Source of the DNA: Neobacillus sp. SuZ13
Lineage (GTDB): Bacteria > Bacillota > Bacilli > Bacillales > Cytobacillaceae
Assembly: GCF_030123365.1 (NCBI RefSeq)
Contig: NZ_CP126107.1
Coordinates: 3,023,501-3,087,500, forward strand
Direction of reading: 5' to 3'
DNA length: 64,000 nucleotides
In this document: positions 41,955 through 51,490 of the stretch, one piece after another
Layout of the letters: the number at the start of each line of letters is the position of its first letter
How positions within the stretch are numbered: position 1 is the first letter of the stretch
The notes under the pieces: generated by a model
Told to the model about the DNA's origin: nothing
Seen by the model: the letters and a program-made list of their open reading frames with translations, nothing else
The model's database searches: none
Program-made: the position numbers and the translations under genes

Positions 41955-42040
41955 CCAACTAATGGGTCCAAGAGATAATGATGGGGATCGCTACGGCGAT
42001 CCCGTTTTCTTATTGTACTAACGGGGCAGTTTAGTTTAAA
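41955..42040 (+). repeat. CTAACGG repeat, full
   Basis: CCAACTAATGGGTCCAAGAG, perfect hairpin GGGATCGCTACGGCGATCCC, TACTAACGGGGCAGTTTAG. Confidence 0.88.
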
Positions 42041-42174
42041 CAGATACGGATACTTTCTGTGGACTTGTATATTGAGATTTGAAGTAAAAAAACTCGCCAG
42101 GGGCGAGTTTGGTTGATGTCAATTTGATTCTTTTTTCAGTCTGAAGGTATAAGGAACAAAAGGGCTTTAGATAT

Positions 42175-42489
42175 TTATTTTGCTAATTTTACAAGCATAT
42201 GAGCTAATTTGTGTTGTTCCTCTTCGTTTCCTACCTTCCAGAGCTCCTGGAGGAGAATTTCCTCACGGTTTTGAGGTTCAGTATTTTTAGCAAGATAGTC
42301 GGCAACCTTTTCAGCACTTTTCGCCAATTGCTCTTCATTCATGCCCAGTTTTTCCCCTACTGATATTTTGTTGTGTAGGTATGATTTAAACTCATTAAAA
42401 TTTTCCAACTTGTCATACATTTCGCTATTGTCCATGTTTTTTACGGCTTCTTCAGCTTTGTTAGGATTTGCTTCATTATTGTTAAACAT
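42175..42489 (-). CDS. DUF3243 protein
   Basis: 104 residues from ATG 42489 (GGAGGG upstream). Core NFNEFKSYLHNKISVGEKLG, AEKVADYLAKNTEPQNREE, LLQELWKVGNEEEQHKLAHM is the DUF3243 domain, a small helical protein widespread in Bacillus. The Asn-rich N-terminus is extra. Reads against the repeat direction. Function unknown. Confidence 0.88.
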   Translation of the reverse strand: MFNNNEANPNKAEEAVKNMDNSEMYDKLENFNEFKSYLHNKISVGEKLGMNEEQLAKSAEKVADYLAKNTEPQNREEILLQELWKVGNEEEQHKLAHMLVKLAK

Positions 42490-42627
42490 GTAATATCCCT
42501 CCATTTTGTTTAAGTCCCTTAATGTATACCCCTTAGAGAAATGTTCAAACTGAAAGAGCGGTGTAACAATGTAGTTTTCAGTTATCTTATGGTAAAAAAA
42601 TTTCGTTTAATCAGGTCACTTTTGAAC

Positions 42628-42666
42628 ACCTTATTGAGCTAACGTGGCAGGTTAGTTTAACAAGGG
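42628..42666 (+). repeat. CTAACGG repeat, right half
   Basis: ACACCTTATTGAGCTAACGTGGCAGGTTAGTTTAACAAGG. Confidence 0.8.
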
Positions 42667-42727
42667 ATGTTATAATTAGGATAAAAAAAGCAACTTATTT
42701 TAAATAATTTAAACTGAGGTATACAGA

Positions 42728-42853
42728 ATGTTTCTAGAAAAGCACGAACCAGTACAAGGTGAGGAATTTACTTGGTTTGATGAAAATGGAAACGCTGTTG
42801 AAATTGAAGAAACAAATATAATGTCACAATTATCCATGATAAATAGGTTGTAA
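42728..42853 (+). CDS. 41-residue acidic peptide
   Basis: ATG 42728 with a weak ACTGAGGT site 10 bases upstream. MFLEKHEPVQGEEFTWFDEN continues to IEETNIMSQLSMINRL. Acidic first half, amphipathic second half. Position right after a repeat half fits the module pattern. Might be a truncated gene start. Confidence 0.45.
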   Translation: MFLEKHEPVQGEEFTWFDENGNAVEIEETNIMSQLSMINRL

Positions 42854-43050
42854 CTTTTCAATTGTTTTGTCGTTTTTTTTATCAATAGGGTATGCGGGGA
42901 TTTTGTATACAAAAAAGATTTTCAAACTAAAAAATCCGATTTCCTAAATTATTGAGGAATCGGATTTTTTGATTTGTCTTATTACATAATCTGCCCTATG
43001 GTTTTGCGATTTTTGCTGGACTATTTTACGTTATGATGGCAAAAATCAAT

Positions 43051-43413
43051 CTATTTGTTTAAGATGTTGTCCTCTAAGACAGATGATTTATCACCATATA
43101 CTTTCGTAATATGATTTTCTCCCCAAACACATAAAGAATCCAAAATACTTTTCATACTCCAGCCATATTCGCTAAGCTCATATTCCACTTTTGGGGGAAT
43201 TTCATTATAAATAATCCGGTTAATAATTCCATCCTGTTCTAATTCACGTAATTGTTGAGTTAACATTTTCTGTGTGATGGCAGGCATAAGGCGTTTTAAT
43301 TCACTTGTTCGTTTCTTACCATGTGTTAAATGACAAAGGATTACACACTTCCATTTCCCACCTATAACCTCAAGTGTAGCTTCAACCGAAATATTATACT
43401 TTTTAGTAGACAT
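43051..43413 (-). CDS. HxlR family regulator
   Basis: 120 residues from ATG 43413 with AGGAGGTT upstream. Compact winged helix: VEATLEVIGGKWKCVILCHL and RTSELKRLMPAITQKMLTQQ, then ELEQDGIINRIIYNEIPPKVEYELSEYG, here given in parts. CxxH and a single Cys near residue 26 could be the redox/aldehyde-sensing Cys seen in HypR/YodB members. Divergent from an MFS exporter. Confidence 0.9.
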   Translation of the reverse strand: MSTKKYNISVEATLEVIGGKWKCVILCHLTHGKKRTSELKRLMPAITQKMLTQQLRELEQDGIINRIIYNEIPPKVEYELSEYGWSMKSILDSLCVWGENHITKVYGDKSSVLEDNILNK

Positions 43414-43434
43414 ACTTAACCTCCTACTCAAAAT

Positions 43435-43458
43435 TATAGGAACTAAAAAGTACCTATA
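43435..43458. promoter_or_regulatory. HxlR-type operator
   Basis: TATAGGAACT, AAAA, AGTACCTATA form a dyad with one mismatch, just upstream of the hxlR-like gene. Related GTACTT and AAAGT steps recur to about 43505. Confidence 0.7.
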
Positions 43459-43606
43459 TTACTTTCAGGTGCTTATATAACTTTAAAGTGCGTACTTACT
43501 TTTATAAAACACACTCCATATAATACATCTTGCGGGCATTTTCTACCAGAGTTTTTGCAGTTCATGTCCTAGAAAAATTTCACATCACTAGAAAGGAGGA
43601 AGGACC

Positions 43607-44800
43607 ATGGAAAATAAAAAAAGTACATGGGCACTTTTAGCTTTAGCAGTAAGTGCATTTGCAATTGGAACCACAGAATTTATAAGTGTTGGTTTATTAC
43701 CCCTCATTGCAAATGACATGCATATTTCTGTTACAACAGCGGGGTTAACAGTTTCCTTTTATGCATTAGGGGTAACTTTTGGAGCACCCATTCTGACACC
43801 TTTAACATCGAGCATATCTCGAAAAGCTTTGTTGCTTTGGATTATGGTCGTCTTTATTGTTGGAAATAGTATCGCGGCAAGTGCAACGAGTTTTACAGTG
43901 TTGATAGTTGCGCGTGTAATCACAGCTTTTTCACATGGAGTATTCATGTCTGTGGGTTCAACCATTGCTGCTGATGTAGTTCCTGATAATCGTAGAGCTA
44001 GTGCCATTTCCATTATGTTTTCAGGGCTAACTATAGCAATCGTGACTGGAGTACCTTTTGGTACTTTTATTGGTCAACAATTTGGATGGAGAGAAGCCTT
44101 CATTGCAATTGTCATTATTGGAATCATTGCATTTATCGCAAATTGTATTATGGTTCCATCTAATCTGCCAAAAGGTACTCGTACATCATTACGCATGCAA
44201 TTCAAACCCATTACCAATGGTCGTTTACTACTTGTTTTTATTATTACAGCACTAGGTTATGGAGGTACATTTGTTGTTTTTACGTATTTATCTCCTCTAC
44301 TTCAGCAAATTACACATATTAAAGAAGGTACTATTGCCATTATTTTACTTGTGTATGGAGTAGCTATAGCAATTGGTAATATCATTGGTGGAAAGATATC
44401 GAATAAGAAACCTATTGTTGCATTATTTTATATGTTTATCATACAAGCCATTGTGCTTTTTATTTTAACATTTACAGCACCGTTTAAAGTTGCGGCATTA
44501 GTAACCATCTTGCTTATGGGACTCTTTCATTTTATGAACGTACCTGGCCTTCAAGTATATGTCGTAATATTGGCGGAACGCTTTGTTCCAAAAGCAGTTG
44601 ATGTAGCATCCGCAATCAATATTGCAGCTTTCAACGCTGGAATAACACTAGGTTCATACCTTGGGGGTGTGATTACTGATTCCATTGGACTTATCCATAC
44701 TGCTTGGATTGGCGCAGTAATGGTTCTTGGAGCTGTGATCCTTACTAGTTGGAGCATGGCTTTAGAGAAAAAAGATCAAAAAAATGCAAATGTAGCATGA
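43607..44800 (+). CDS. MFS exporter (YdhP/AraJ-like)
   Basis: 397 residues, 12 membrane helices, AAAGGAGGAAGG upstream. Drug/sugar-efflux signature [20 protein letters not shown], motif A-like loop [10 protein letters not shown] after helix 2, and [12 protein letters not shown] in the second half. Matches DHA12-type exporters such as YdhP, usually paired with an HxlR regulator as here. Substrate unknown. Confidence 0.88.
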   Translation: MENKKSTWALLALAVSAFAIGTTEFISVGLLPLIANDMHISVTTAGLTVSFYALGVTFGAPILTPLTSSISRKALLLWIMVVFIVGNSIAASATSFTVLIVARVITAFSHGVFMSVGSTIAADVVPDNRRASAISIMFSGLTIAIVTGVPFGTFIGQQFGWREAFIAIVIIGIIAFIANCIMVPSNLPKGTRTSLRMQFKPITNGRLLLVFIITALGYGGTFVVFTYLSPLLQQITHIKEGTIAIILLVYGVAIAIGNIIGGKISNKKPIVALFYMFIIQAIVLFILTFTAPFKVAALVTILLMGLFHFMNVPGLQVYVVILAERFVPKAVDVASAINIAAFNAGITLGSYLGGVITDSIGLIHTAWIGAVMVLGAVILTSWSMALEKKDQKNANVA

Positions 44801-44822
44801 AACGATTATGGGGGTGAAAAAT

Positions 44823-45305
44823 ATGAGTACTTCAAGTATGGGTGAAATAAGAAAAAGAATTTTAATAGAGGAGGAAACACTTCAATTTTCCTCTTTTACA
44901 AATGAAGATGCCTTTCAATTAGGTTTATTAATGGTTGAAACAGCAAAGCACGAGGGGAAATCGATTGCTGTTGATATAACAAAAAATGGAGTGCAATTAT
45001 TTCATTTCAAGATGACAGGTACGACTGAGGAAAATACCAAATGGATTGAGCGGAAAAAACGGGTCGTTTCTTTGCATAATCATAGCTCGTATTATATGCA
45101 GATACAAAGTGAGTTAAGTGGAATCCCACATCATGAAGAATACCGTTTAGATGCCACGGAATACGCGGCGTTTGGTGGAGCATTTCCCATCCAAATAAAA
45201 AACGTAGGGGCTATTGGGATGATAACAGTATCAGGATTAACCCCTGAAGAAGATCATGAATTGGTTATTAGAGCAGTTAAAAATTATTTAAATAATCAGT
45301 TTTAG
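44823..45305 (+). CDS. UPF0303 / HbpS-like haem-degrading-domain protein
   Basis: 160 residues from ATG 44823 (GGGGGTGA upstream). [39 protein letters not shown] and [20 protein letters not shown] with the C-terminal [19 protein letters not shown] are the UPF0303/GlcG-HbpS pattern. Follows the exporter by 22 bases, so it is in the same operon. Biochemical role unproven in Bacillus. Confidence 0.85.
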   Translation: MSTSSMGEIRKRILIEEETLQFSSFTNEDAFQLGLLMVETAKHEGKSIAVDITKNGVQLFHFKMTGTTEENTKWIERKKRVVSLHNHSSYYMQIQSELSGIPHHEEYRLDATEYAAFGGAFPIQIKNVGAIGMITVSGLTPEEDHELVIRAVKNYLNNQF

Positions 45306-45439
45306 AAGAGGATGCTATGCCATTAATCGAGCTAAATACTTAACGGGAGCCGATAAAGACTTTCTTTCCAAAAGTCGGACATTTTAAAAACGCACGCATT
45401 CGAAAAAAATTCAAATAGATAATAATGGAGGTAATTTTA

Positions 45440-46282
45440 ATGGTTAAAAATTTACAGGATACAACTACATTGCATAACGGGGTAAAAATGCCTTGGTTTG
45501 GAATAGGAGTATTTAAAGTAGAAGAGGGACCTGAGTTAGTTAATGCGGTAAAAGCAGCTATTAAGAATGGTTATCGTAGTGTTGATACTGCAGCTATCTA
45601 TGGAAATGAAGAAGGAGTCGGACAAGGCATCCGTGAAGGAATTCAAGAAGCAGGAATTGCAAGAGAAGATTTGTTTGTGACTTCAAAAGTTTGGAATGCT
45701 GATTTAGGATATGAGTCTACAATAGCAGCATATGAAACAAGCTTAAAAAAACTTGGATTAGACTATCTAGATTTGTATCTAATCCATTGGCCAGTAGAAG
45801 GTAAATATAAAGATGCTTGGAGAGCATTAGAGACTCTTTATAAAGCAGGAAAAATAAAAGCCATTGGGGTAAGTAATTTCCAAACACATCACCTTGAAGA
45901 ATTGATGAAAGATGCTGAGATTAAACCGATGGTGAATCAAGTAGAGTACCATCCACGTTTGACTCAAAAGAAAGTTCAATCTTTCTGCCAAGAACATGGT
46001 ATTCAACTAGAAGCATGGTCACCATTAATGCAAGGACAATTATTAGATAATGAAGTTCTAACTGAAATTGCTAATAAGTATAACAAGTCCGTTACTCAAG
46101 TCATTTTACGTTGGGACTTACAAAACGGTGTTGTAACCATTCCAAAATCAACAAAAGAACATCGAATCATTGAAAATGCAAATGTATTTGACTTTGAGTT
46201 AACCATAGAAGATATGAAACGAATTGATGGCTTGAATCAGAATCATCGAGTCGGTCCTGACCCGGATAATTTTGATTTTTAG
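45440..46282 (+). CDS. Aldo/keto reductase (YvgN/YtbE-like glyoxal reductase)
   Basis: 280 residues from ATG 45440 (GGAGGT upstream). Catalytic tetrad visible: Asp and Tyr in SVDTAAIYGNEEGVG, Lys in VTSKVWNADLG, His in LIHWPVEGKY. The cofactor motif is IPKSTKEHRIIENANVF. Reduces methylglyoxal, glyoxal and other aldehydes with NADPH. Fits a redox/aldehyde-response island with the HxlR regulator and NamA. Confidence 0.9.
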   Translation: MVKNLQDTTTLHNGVKMPWFGIGVFKVEEGPELVNAVKAAIKNGYRSVDTAAIYGNEEGVGQGIREGIQEAGIAREDLFVTSKVWNADLGYESTIAAYETSLKKLGLDYLDLYLIHWPVEGKYKDAWRALETLYKAGKIKAIGVSNFQTHHLEELMKDAEIKPMVNQVEYHPRLTQKKVQSFCQEHGIQLEAWSPLMQGQLLDNEVLTEIANKYNKSVTQVILRWDLQNGVVTIPKSTKEHRIIENANVFDFELTIEDMKRIDGLNQNHRVGPDPDNFDF

Positions 46283-46409
46283 TGAAACTACTTAAATAAA
46301 CTTATCAAATTAAATATTAGCAACATATCTTTGGGGGACCACCAGCAAAACAAAAGGGACAGGCAAAAGCTGACCTAGAACACGAAAAATTATTTGGAGT
46401 TGATAAGGA

Positions 46410-47447
46410 ATGAGCAATAAGTTATTTTCACCTTTTGAACTGAAATCTTTAAAATTGAAGAACCGAGCTGTTATGGCTCCAATGTGCCAATACTCAGTAA
46501 CTGAAAAGGACGGGAAGCCTAACGAGTGGCATTATGTTCATTACGTCAGCCGAGCTATCGGGGGGACTGGTCTAATCATAATGGAAATGACTGATATAGA
46601 TCCTGATGGAAGAATTACGGATTATGACCTTGGTTTATGGTCAGATGACCAAATTCCAGCCTTCTCAAGAATTATTGACCAGGTCCATGCCTATGGTACA
46701 AAAATAGGCATACAGATTGCCCATGCCGGACGAAAAGCAGAGGATGCTGCCAATCCTGTTGCCCCCTCTGCGATAAAATTTCCGGATGAAGGCTATAAAA
46801 CTCCACGTGCTTTATCAACTAAGGAAGTAAAGGATATGGTTCAGCTGTTTGCTGATACGGCAAGAAGGGCAGTGAAAGCGGGAGTGGACATGATTGAAAT
46901 TCATGCTGCTCACGGGTATTTGATCCATCAGTTCCAATCACCGCTTACGAATAAACGTGATGATCAATACGGGCAGGATCTTTCCCTTTTTGGGAAGGAG
47001 GTTATCCAAGCTGTAAAAAAAGAAATGCCATCTGACATGCTCTTATCTGTCCGTATCACAGCAGTAGAATACGCTGATGGAGGCTATGATTTAGATCATG
47101 CAGTTATGCTAAGTAAAGCCTATAAAGAAGCAGGTGCTGATATTCTCCATGTTAGTAGCGGTGGTGAAGGTATTCCAGGTGAAAGAAAGCCAGGAAACTA
47201 CCCAGGCTACCAGGTTCCATTTGCCCGTAAGATTCGTGAGGAGGTTAGCATTCCGGTAATTGCAGTAGGAATGCTCGAGAAACCTTCTGTAGCGGAGGCA
47301 GTGATTGGGAATGGAGATGCAGACTTGGTTGCAATTGCCCGCGGAATGCTAGTGGATCCATACTGGTCTACCCATGCAGCTATTGAATTACGGAGCAAGC
47401 AGTTAAATGTACCGAAACAATATGAACGTGGTTATCATATAAAATAA
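46410..47447 (+). CDS. namA: NADPH dehydrogenase NamA (YqjM), old yellow enzyme
   Basis: 345 residues, close to the 338 of B. subtilis YqjM. FMN-binding beta/alpha barrel. The YqjM-specific MAPMCQYS (Cys tuning the flavin) is near residue 22, WHYVHYVSRAIGG follows, and IEIHAAHGYLIHQFQSPLTN contains the substrate-binding His pair. It reduces the C=C bond of enones and nitro compounds. The 100 bases upstream read FGGPPAKQKGQAKADLEHEK in one frame, apparently the end of a lost gene. Confidence 0.93.
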   Translation: MSNKLFSPFELKSLKLKNRAVMAPMCQYSVTEKDGKPNEWHYVHYVSRAIGGTGLIIMEMTDIDPDGRITDYDLGLWSDDQIPAFSRIIDQVHAYGTKIGIQIAHAGRKAEDAANPVAPSAIKFPDEGYKTPRALSTKEVKDMVQLFADTARRAVKAGVDMIEIHAAHGYLIHQFQSPLTNKRDDQYGQDLSLFGKEVIQAVKKEMPSDMLLSVRITAVEYADGGYDLDHAVMLSKAYKEAGADILHVSSGGEGIPGERKPGNYPGYQVPFARKIREEVSIPVIAVGMLEKPSVAEAVIGNGDADLVAIARGMLVDPYWSTHAAIELRSKQLNVPKQYERGYHIK

Positions 47448-47524
47448 CGCTGTTTATTGCGTGGTCAACTTTTTCATAAAGTCTTGGATCATTAAATATG
47501 TGAGTTTTGAATAATAACAATAAG

Positions 47525-47557
47525 AAGGCTATAGCTTTGTAATCTATAGCCTTTTTT
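47525..47557 (+). terminator. Terminator after namA
   Basis: AAGGCTATAG and CTATAGCCTT with T7. Marks the end of the repeat-free island. Confidence 0.85.
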
Positions 47558-47712
47558 ATTTGGCCCAATTTAATTAACCAATCAAGGGACGAGTTGACAC
47601 GGTTTGTGAGGATAAATGGTCAGTCAATTTGTACCTAATGTCAGGAAACGCACAGTCTATAGTATATAGTGGTTTCCCATATCCATTAGCTATTTTATAA
47701 CTATAAGGAATG

Positions 47713-47788
47713 CCACCAATACTTAAAGTAACGGGTGCAAGAGTTAAAGATTGGGAAGGCTGTGGCGATCCCCTTTTTTATTGCACTA
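47713..47788 (+). repeat. CTAACGG repeat, left part, broken by IS110 element 2
   Basis: AATACTTAAAGTAACGGGTG, hairpin GGGAAGGCTGTGGCGATCCCC, T6, TTGCACTA at the boundary. The right piece is at 49317. Confidence 0.8.
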
Positions 47789-49316
47789 AACCAGCTAATA
47801 GTTTGTCAATATTTTTCAATAAAAACTTAAAATATCTCATGTTATACTAAAAATGTGCATGCTAAATAACCTTCCGTTATTCTGATTTTGGAAGGTTTTG
47901 TTTTATTTAGTTAGATTTAGGCTCTAAGCTATATCTTGGAAAGTTGTTCTGTTCTTTAAAAGGGCAAATATCCAATGTAAGAGTTTATTTACACTAGCGA
48001 TTACAGCTACTTTAAAAGGTTTTCCTTCGTCACGTTTCTTATCATAGAACTCTCGTAATTTCTTATTACGAGGAATGATTTCGTCGCTCGTTTTGCTCTT
48101 ACGACAGTCACGTATTGCACAACGAACTGCCATATATAAGGCGTGACGAAGCCTGCTTGACCCTCTTTTAGTGATTCGGTTTTTGGTGGCTGTAAATTTA
48201 CCAGATTCAAATACACTGGGGTCAACCCCAGCGAAAGCTACCAGCTTTTTAGGATCGGTAAATCGATCTATCTCCCCAATTTCTGAAATGATCGTTGCAG
48301 CGATCTTTTCTCCGATACCAGGGATAGATTTGATAAGATTATATTCTTCAACTTCTTTAGCCAGTGCATCTATCTCAGATTCTAACTTGGATAGGTGCTC
48401 TTTGTATTGAAGAATGATGTTTATATACATCCCAAGACTTAAAATATGACTCTGATAAACCGTCTTTTCAAACGGATTTCGGTTTGCAGCAGCTTTGAGT
48501 TGGATAGCTTTTTCATTAGCCCATCTGTATGAACGACTTTTACATAATTGAGCGATTTTGTCAGCTATGGTTTCAACACTTGCCTCTAATATATCTTCAG
48601 TTGAGGGAAACTCTGAAAGAGTTAACAGTGATACTACTGAATATAAGTCGCCAAAAACCCCTCTATATTCAGGAAAGACCTGGTCTAGAATGGCTTGAAA
48701 TTGTAGCTTTGTTTGGATCAATACCCCAGTAATATTCTCGTGCTGTCTGGTGAGATCTCGAAGGTTTAAAAGCTGCACACCACGCTTCTTATACGGCTCT
48801 AAATCCTCTTTATAAAACAGCTCGCAGAGATGGTAAGCATACTGCATCTGTCTTTACTTTTCGAAGACTTGAACTTTTAGCTTTATAAGAGATTAATGGA
48901 TTAACGATTATTAATAAAAATCCACGGTCCTCCAAGTATTGAACAACTGGGGAATGGTAATGTTCCGTTGCTTCTAGGACGATAGGTGGTTTCTTACCGG
49001 TCTCTCTCTTTACGATCTCCAGAAACTCTACAAGTAAATCTAGACCTTCTATAGTATGAGAAACTTTAAAACCCTTACGATATGGTTTGCCTTTATCTAA
49101 AAATGCCTGAACCTGACTTTCTCCTTTTGAAACATCCAGACCAATGACTGGATTCATTTTAAAATCCTCCTCCTAAACTAGTAATTTGCCAGTACCCCTA
49201 ATTCCTCCATGCAGTGTCATAGCTTCGCTTGTTATACAAGATCGAGGTCCCAACCAGCCTCAATCATGTTTCTACAAGTAGTGGGCGAACCGCTTAGCTG
49301 ACGGGGTCAAAGCCCC
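47789..49316 (-). mobile_element. IS110-family element with frameshifted transposase
   Basis: About 1.53 kb separating the two halves of a CTAACGG repeat (..TTGCACTA and ACGGGAAGGTTAGTG). Boundaries are accurate to a few bases only. It has non-coding ends of about 135 bp (with a hairpin ACCTTCC..GGAAGGT at 47869-47896) and 160 bp (with GGGGTCAAAGCCCC at the tip). Not closely related to the intact element at 33755. Confidence 0.75.
47924..49157 (-). pseudogene. IS110-family transposase, frameshifted
   Basis: Two frames join at about 48840. The first runs MNPVIGLDVSKGESQVQAFL through ATEHYHSPVVQYLEDRG to LRKVKTDA. The second, one base over, goes from YHLCELFYKEDLEPYKKRGV to SIPGIGEKIAATIISEIGEI and ASVNKLLHWIFALLKN. 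The catalytic Asp, Glu and the conserved KTDA are in place, and so is FESGKFTATKNRITKRGSSR around the serine. One indel therefore separates it from a full 410-residue protein. Confidence 0.85.
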
Positions 49317-49339
49317 ACGGGAAGGTTAGTGAAAGAAGG
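49317..49339 (+). repeat. CTAACGG repeat, right piece
   Basis: ACGGGAAGGTTAGTGAAAG after IS110 element 2. Confidence 0.7.
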
Positions 49340-49405
49340 AATACTTCATTCGATGTTGAATTTTTAATATTACAGAAAAAATTAGTCAGTTATGGTGGTG
49401 TTTGT

Positions 49406-49936
49406 TTGATTAAATTAATTAAGCAAGAAGAAAACGAAACTATTTATTGGGAGGTTTGGCAAGACGGTAGAACCTTAACCATCCATTACGGAACTGTCGG
49501 GGATACTGGAGAAACAGAAGATTTGAAATTGCCGATGTTTCAAAGGGCAGAAAAAGTAATGGATGAACTAGCAGAAGAAAAAGTTAACGAAGGTTTTGAG
49601 TATCTAGAAGAGGACGAATTAATTGAGATAGTGGTTCAATATAGCTATAAAGATGATGAAATGCAAACAGCACTGAAACTTAGGCACTCTGTTGAAGACC
49701 TTATGAATGAATGTCTAGGTTGGACAGGTAATGGTTCGTGTGATGGCGGTGATATTGGCAGCGGTACAGCTAATATTTTCAACTATGTTGTAGATGTAGG
49801 AAAGGCTACAAGAACAATAATAGAGGAACTTAAAAATAACAATTTACTACAGGGTGCAAAAATTGCTTATTTAAATCCTGATGATGAAATATATATTGTT
49901 TTATATCCTGATGGAGAAGAGTTTGACCTTATTTAA
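49406..49936 (+). CDS. WGR-domain-like protein
   Basis: 176 residues from TTG (GGTGG upstream). N-terminal YWEVWQDGRTLTIHYGTVGD matches the WGR domain core, usually a nucleic-acid or PARP-associated module. The remainder is acidic with GNGSCDGGDIGSGTANIFNY, resembling stand-alone WGR-plus-unknown proteins of accessory regions. No enzymatic motif. Single gene between repeats. Confidence 0.68.
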   Translation: MIKLIKQEENETIYWEVWQDGRTLTIHYGTVGDTGETEDLKLPMFQRAEKVMDELAEEKVNEGFEYLEEDELIEIVVQYSYKDDEMQTALKLRHSVEDLMNECLGWTGNGSCDGGDIGSGTANIFNYVVDVGKATRTIIEELKNNNLLQGAKIAYLNPDDEIYIVLYPDGEEFDLI

Positions 49937-50061
49937 TAGGCGTTGAGAAATCTTTACGCTCTTTTTGGTGCTAATTATAGTGTAAATCGAATCCTAAAGC
50001 CTGTAGCCGAGTGGAGTGTAGGGGCTATTGAAGCTCCCTACCCCCATTAAAACATAATTGG

Positions 50062-50115
50062 AGATTGTGAAGGATTGTTCTTACGATAACGGGTGCAATA
50101 GTTCAAGATCGAAGA
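50062..50115 (+). repeat. CTAACGG repeat, left half (split unit)
   Basis: ATTGTGAAGGATTGTTCTTA, GATAACGGGTGCAATAGTTC. The matching right half is 390 bases on, past the spore protein gene. Confidence 0.8.
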
Positions 50116-50131
50116 ATGAATTACATAAAAA

Positions 50132-50159
50132 CCCGCTAGATTCTAGCGGGCATTTTTGT
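50132..50159 (-). terminator. Terminator of ssp gene
   Basis: CCCGCTAGA and TCTAGCGGG pair. A-run on the left and T-run on the right, so it can act in both directions. Confidence 0.8.
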
Positions 50160-50160
50160 A

Positions 50161-50364
50161 TTAACGGAAAGATCCACCGAATTGTTGTTCAGCCATTCTT
50201 ACTAATCGTTTTGTTATTTCGCCACCAACAGAACCATTAGCTCTTGAAGATGTATCGGCTCCAAGCTGCACACCAAATTCTTGTGCAATTTCATACTTCA
50301 TTTGTTCAAGTGCTTGCTCTACTCCTGAAACTAAAAGCTGATTGTTATTGTTGCTTCGTGCCAT
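50161..50364 (-). CDS. Alpha/beta-type small acid-soluble spore protein
   Basis: 67 residues. Family signatures: [20 protein letters not shown], with the GPR protease site FGV after E(I/A)QE, and [20 protein letters not shown]. It coats DNA in the spore and protects it against UV and heat; expected to be sigma-G dependent. TAGGAGATGA precedes the ATG. Confidence 0.96.
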   Translation of the reverse strand: MARSNNNNQLLVSGVEQALEQMKYEIAQEFGVQLGADTSSRANGSVGGEITKRLVRMAEQQFGGSFR

Positions 50365-50499
50365 AATATATCATCTCCTATTTTGTAATTGTTTTACATT
50401 ATTAGTTTGGAAATAGATAGTTTTAATTATTCCTATCATAAAGTTGGTAAGTTTTGGGTTCAGTAAGAAGAATTTTCTTAAATTATAAAACATTTTCAT

Positions 50500-50567
50500 A
50501 ACAATCCAACAGTTGCTGGGACGATTTCCTTTGTTATTGAGCTAACGAAGCAGGTTAGTTCAACAAA
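50500..50567 (+). repeat. CTAACGG repeat, right half (split unit)
   Basis: Hairpin remnant CAACAGTTGCTGGGACGATTT, TTATTGAGCTAACGAAGCAGGTTAGTTC. Confidence 0.8.
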
Positions 50568-50616
50568 GAAATTTTTGATAAAATTTACTAAGGAGGATTT
50601 ATTGGGGGGTATATTT

Positions 50617-51075
50617 ATGATATTGGTAAGTTCTTGCTTAGCGGGGCTGAAGGTGAGATATAACAGTACACACAGTTTAAATAATGGAATAGCTAAACTT
50701 GTAGAAGAAAATAAAGCTATTACAATATGTCCAGAATTACTCGGAGGATTTTCAACTCCCAGAGAACCTGCTGAAATAATAGGTGGAAACGGAGAAGATG
50801 TACTTGATGGAAAGGCTAAAGTAATTGAAAAGTCAGGAAAAGATGTCACGGACATTTACATAAAAGGTGCTTACGCTACTCTAAATAAAGCTAAAGAAAT
50901 AAATGCGACCGTAGTAGTTCTAAAGGAATATAGCCCATCCTGTGGCAGTTCAATGATTTATAACGGTGAATTCATTGGTAAAAAACTTCAGGGGATGGGG
51001 GTTACTTCTGCTTTATTAAAAAGAAATGGATTAAAGGTAATTTCAGAAGAAAAATTTGCTGAAACCTTTCTTTAA
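50617..51075 (+). CDS. DUF523 protein
   Basis: 152 residues starting MILVSSCLAGLKVRYNSTHS, the usual DUF523 beginning (SxCLxGxxxRYxG). The further family motifs ICPELLGGFSTPREPAEI and LKEYSPSCGSSMIYNGEF carry three conserved Cys that could bind metal. A TTG at 50602 with AAGGAGG upstream is an alternative start five codons earlier. Function not established. Confidence 0.88.
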   Translation: MILVSSCLAGLKVRYNSTHSLNNGIAKLVEENKAITICPELLGGFSTPREPAEIIGGNGEDVLDGKAKVIEKSGKDVTDIYIKGAYATLNKAKEINATVVVLKEYSPSCGSSMIYNGEFIGKKLQGMGVTSALLKRNGLKVISEEKFAETFL

Positions 51076-51143
51076 CTAAAATTAGCATAGATTGTTTGTC
51101 CACACCTAAATAAGAAAATGTTACTTCTATTTTCAAAAGAAAG

Positions 51144-51195
51144 TTTGTGAAACAATGTACTTAAAGTAACGGGGCTTGAATTCAAAAGGGAGCAT
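51144..51195 (+). repeat. CTAACGG repeat, left half
   Basis: TTTGTGAAACAATGTACTTA, AGTAACGGGGCTTGAATTC. Left border of duplicated module copy B. Confidence 0.8.
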
Positions 51196-51442
51196 TAAGT
51201 TAATGGAAAAGCAACCAAAGGAAGGGTTCGTATAATTATTTATGCTGTTGAATAAAAATTCATTATATGTTAATATAACAATAGTTTAAATTCTTCTGAG
51301 TTTAGACCTCCTAAATGGACTTAGCCTAGACCACTAAGTTCAACTTTGACCTTTGATTTTATAGATCAAAGGTATTTTTTTGTTTGGATATTGTTGTAAA
51401 TTGGACTCTTTCTACATAATTTTAATTTAAATTGAATATAGT
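51196..51442 (+). repeat. Duplicated non-coding module, copy B
   Basis: Nearly identical to 38911-39157, including both borders. Part of the 685-base gap 51076-51760, which otherwise holds a 21-codon frame (MKDLLMKEFKFLENQSQSVP) near 51520 and an end-like stretch at 51601-51690. Confidence 0.85.
51283..51381 (+). ncRNA. Candidate small RNA, copy B
   Basis: TTGAAT (51248) and TAATAT (51271), 17 bases apart, then the same hairpin and terminator (ACCTTTGAT..ATCAAAGGT, T8) as copy A. Confidence 0.5.
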
Positions 51443-51490
51443 TTTGTGAAATTTTGTACTTAAACTAACAGGCAGGTTACTTGAAGAAGG
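51443..51490 (+). repeat. CTAACGG repeat, short form
   Basis: TTTGTGAAATTTTGTACTTA joined to AACTAACAGGCAGGTTACTTG. Confidence 0.85.

Noticed and set aside
46324..46409. FGGPPAKQKGQAKADLEHEK... frame before namA
   Set aside because: Has no start and is only about 27 codons; noted as a probable gene end but not called separately.
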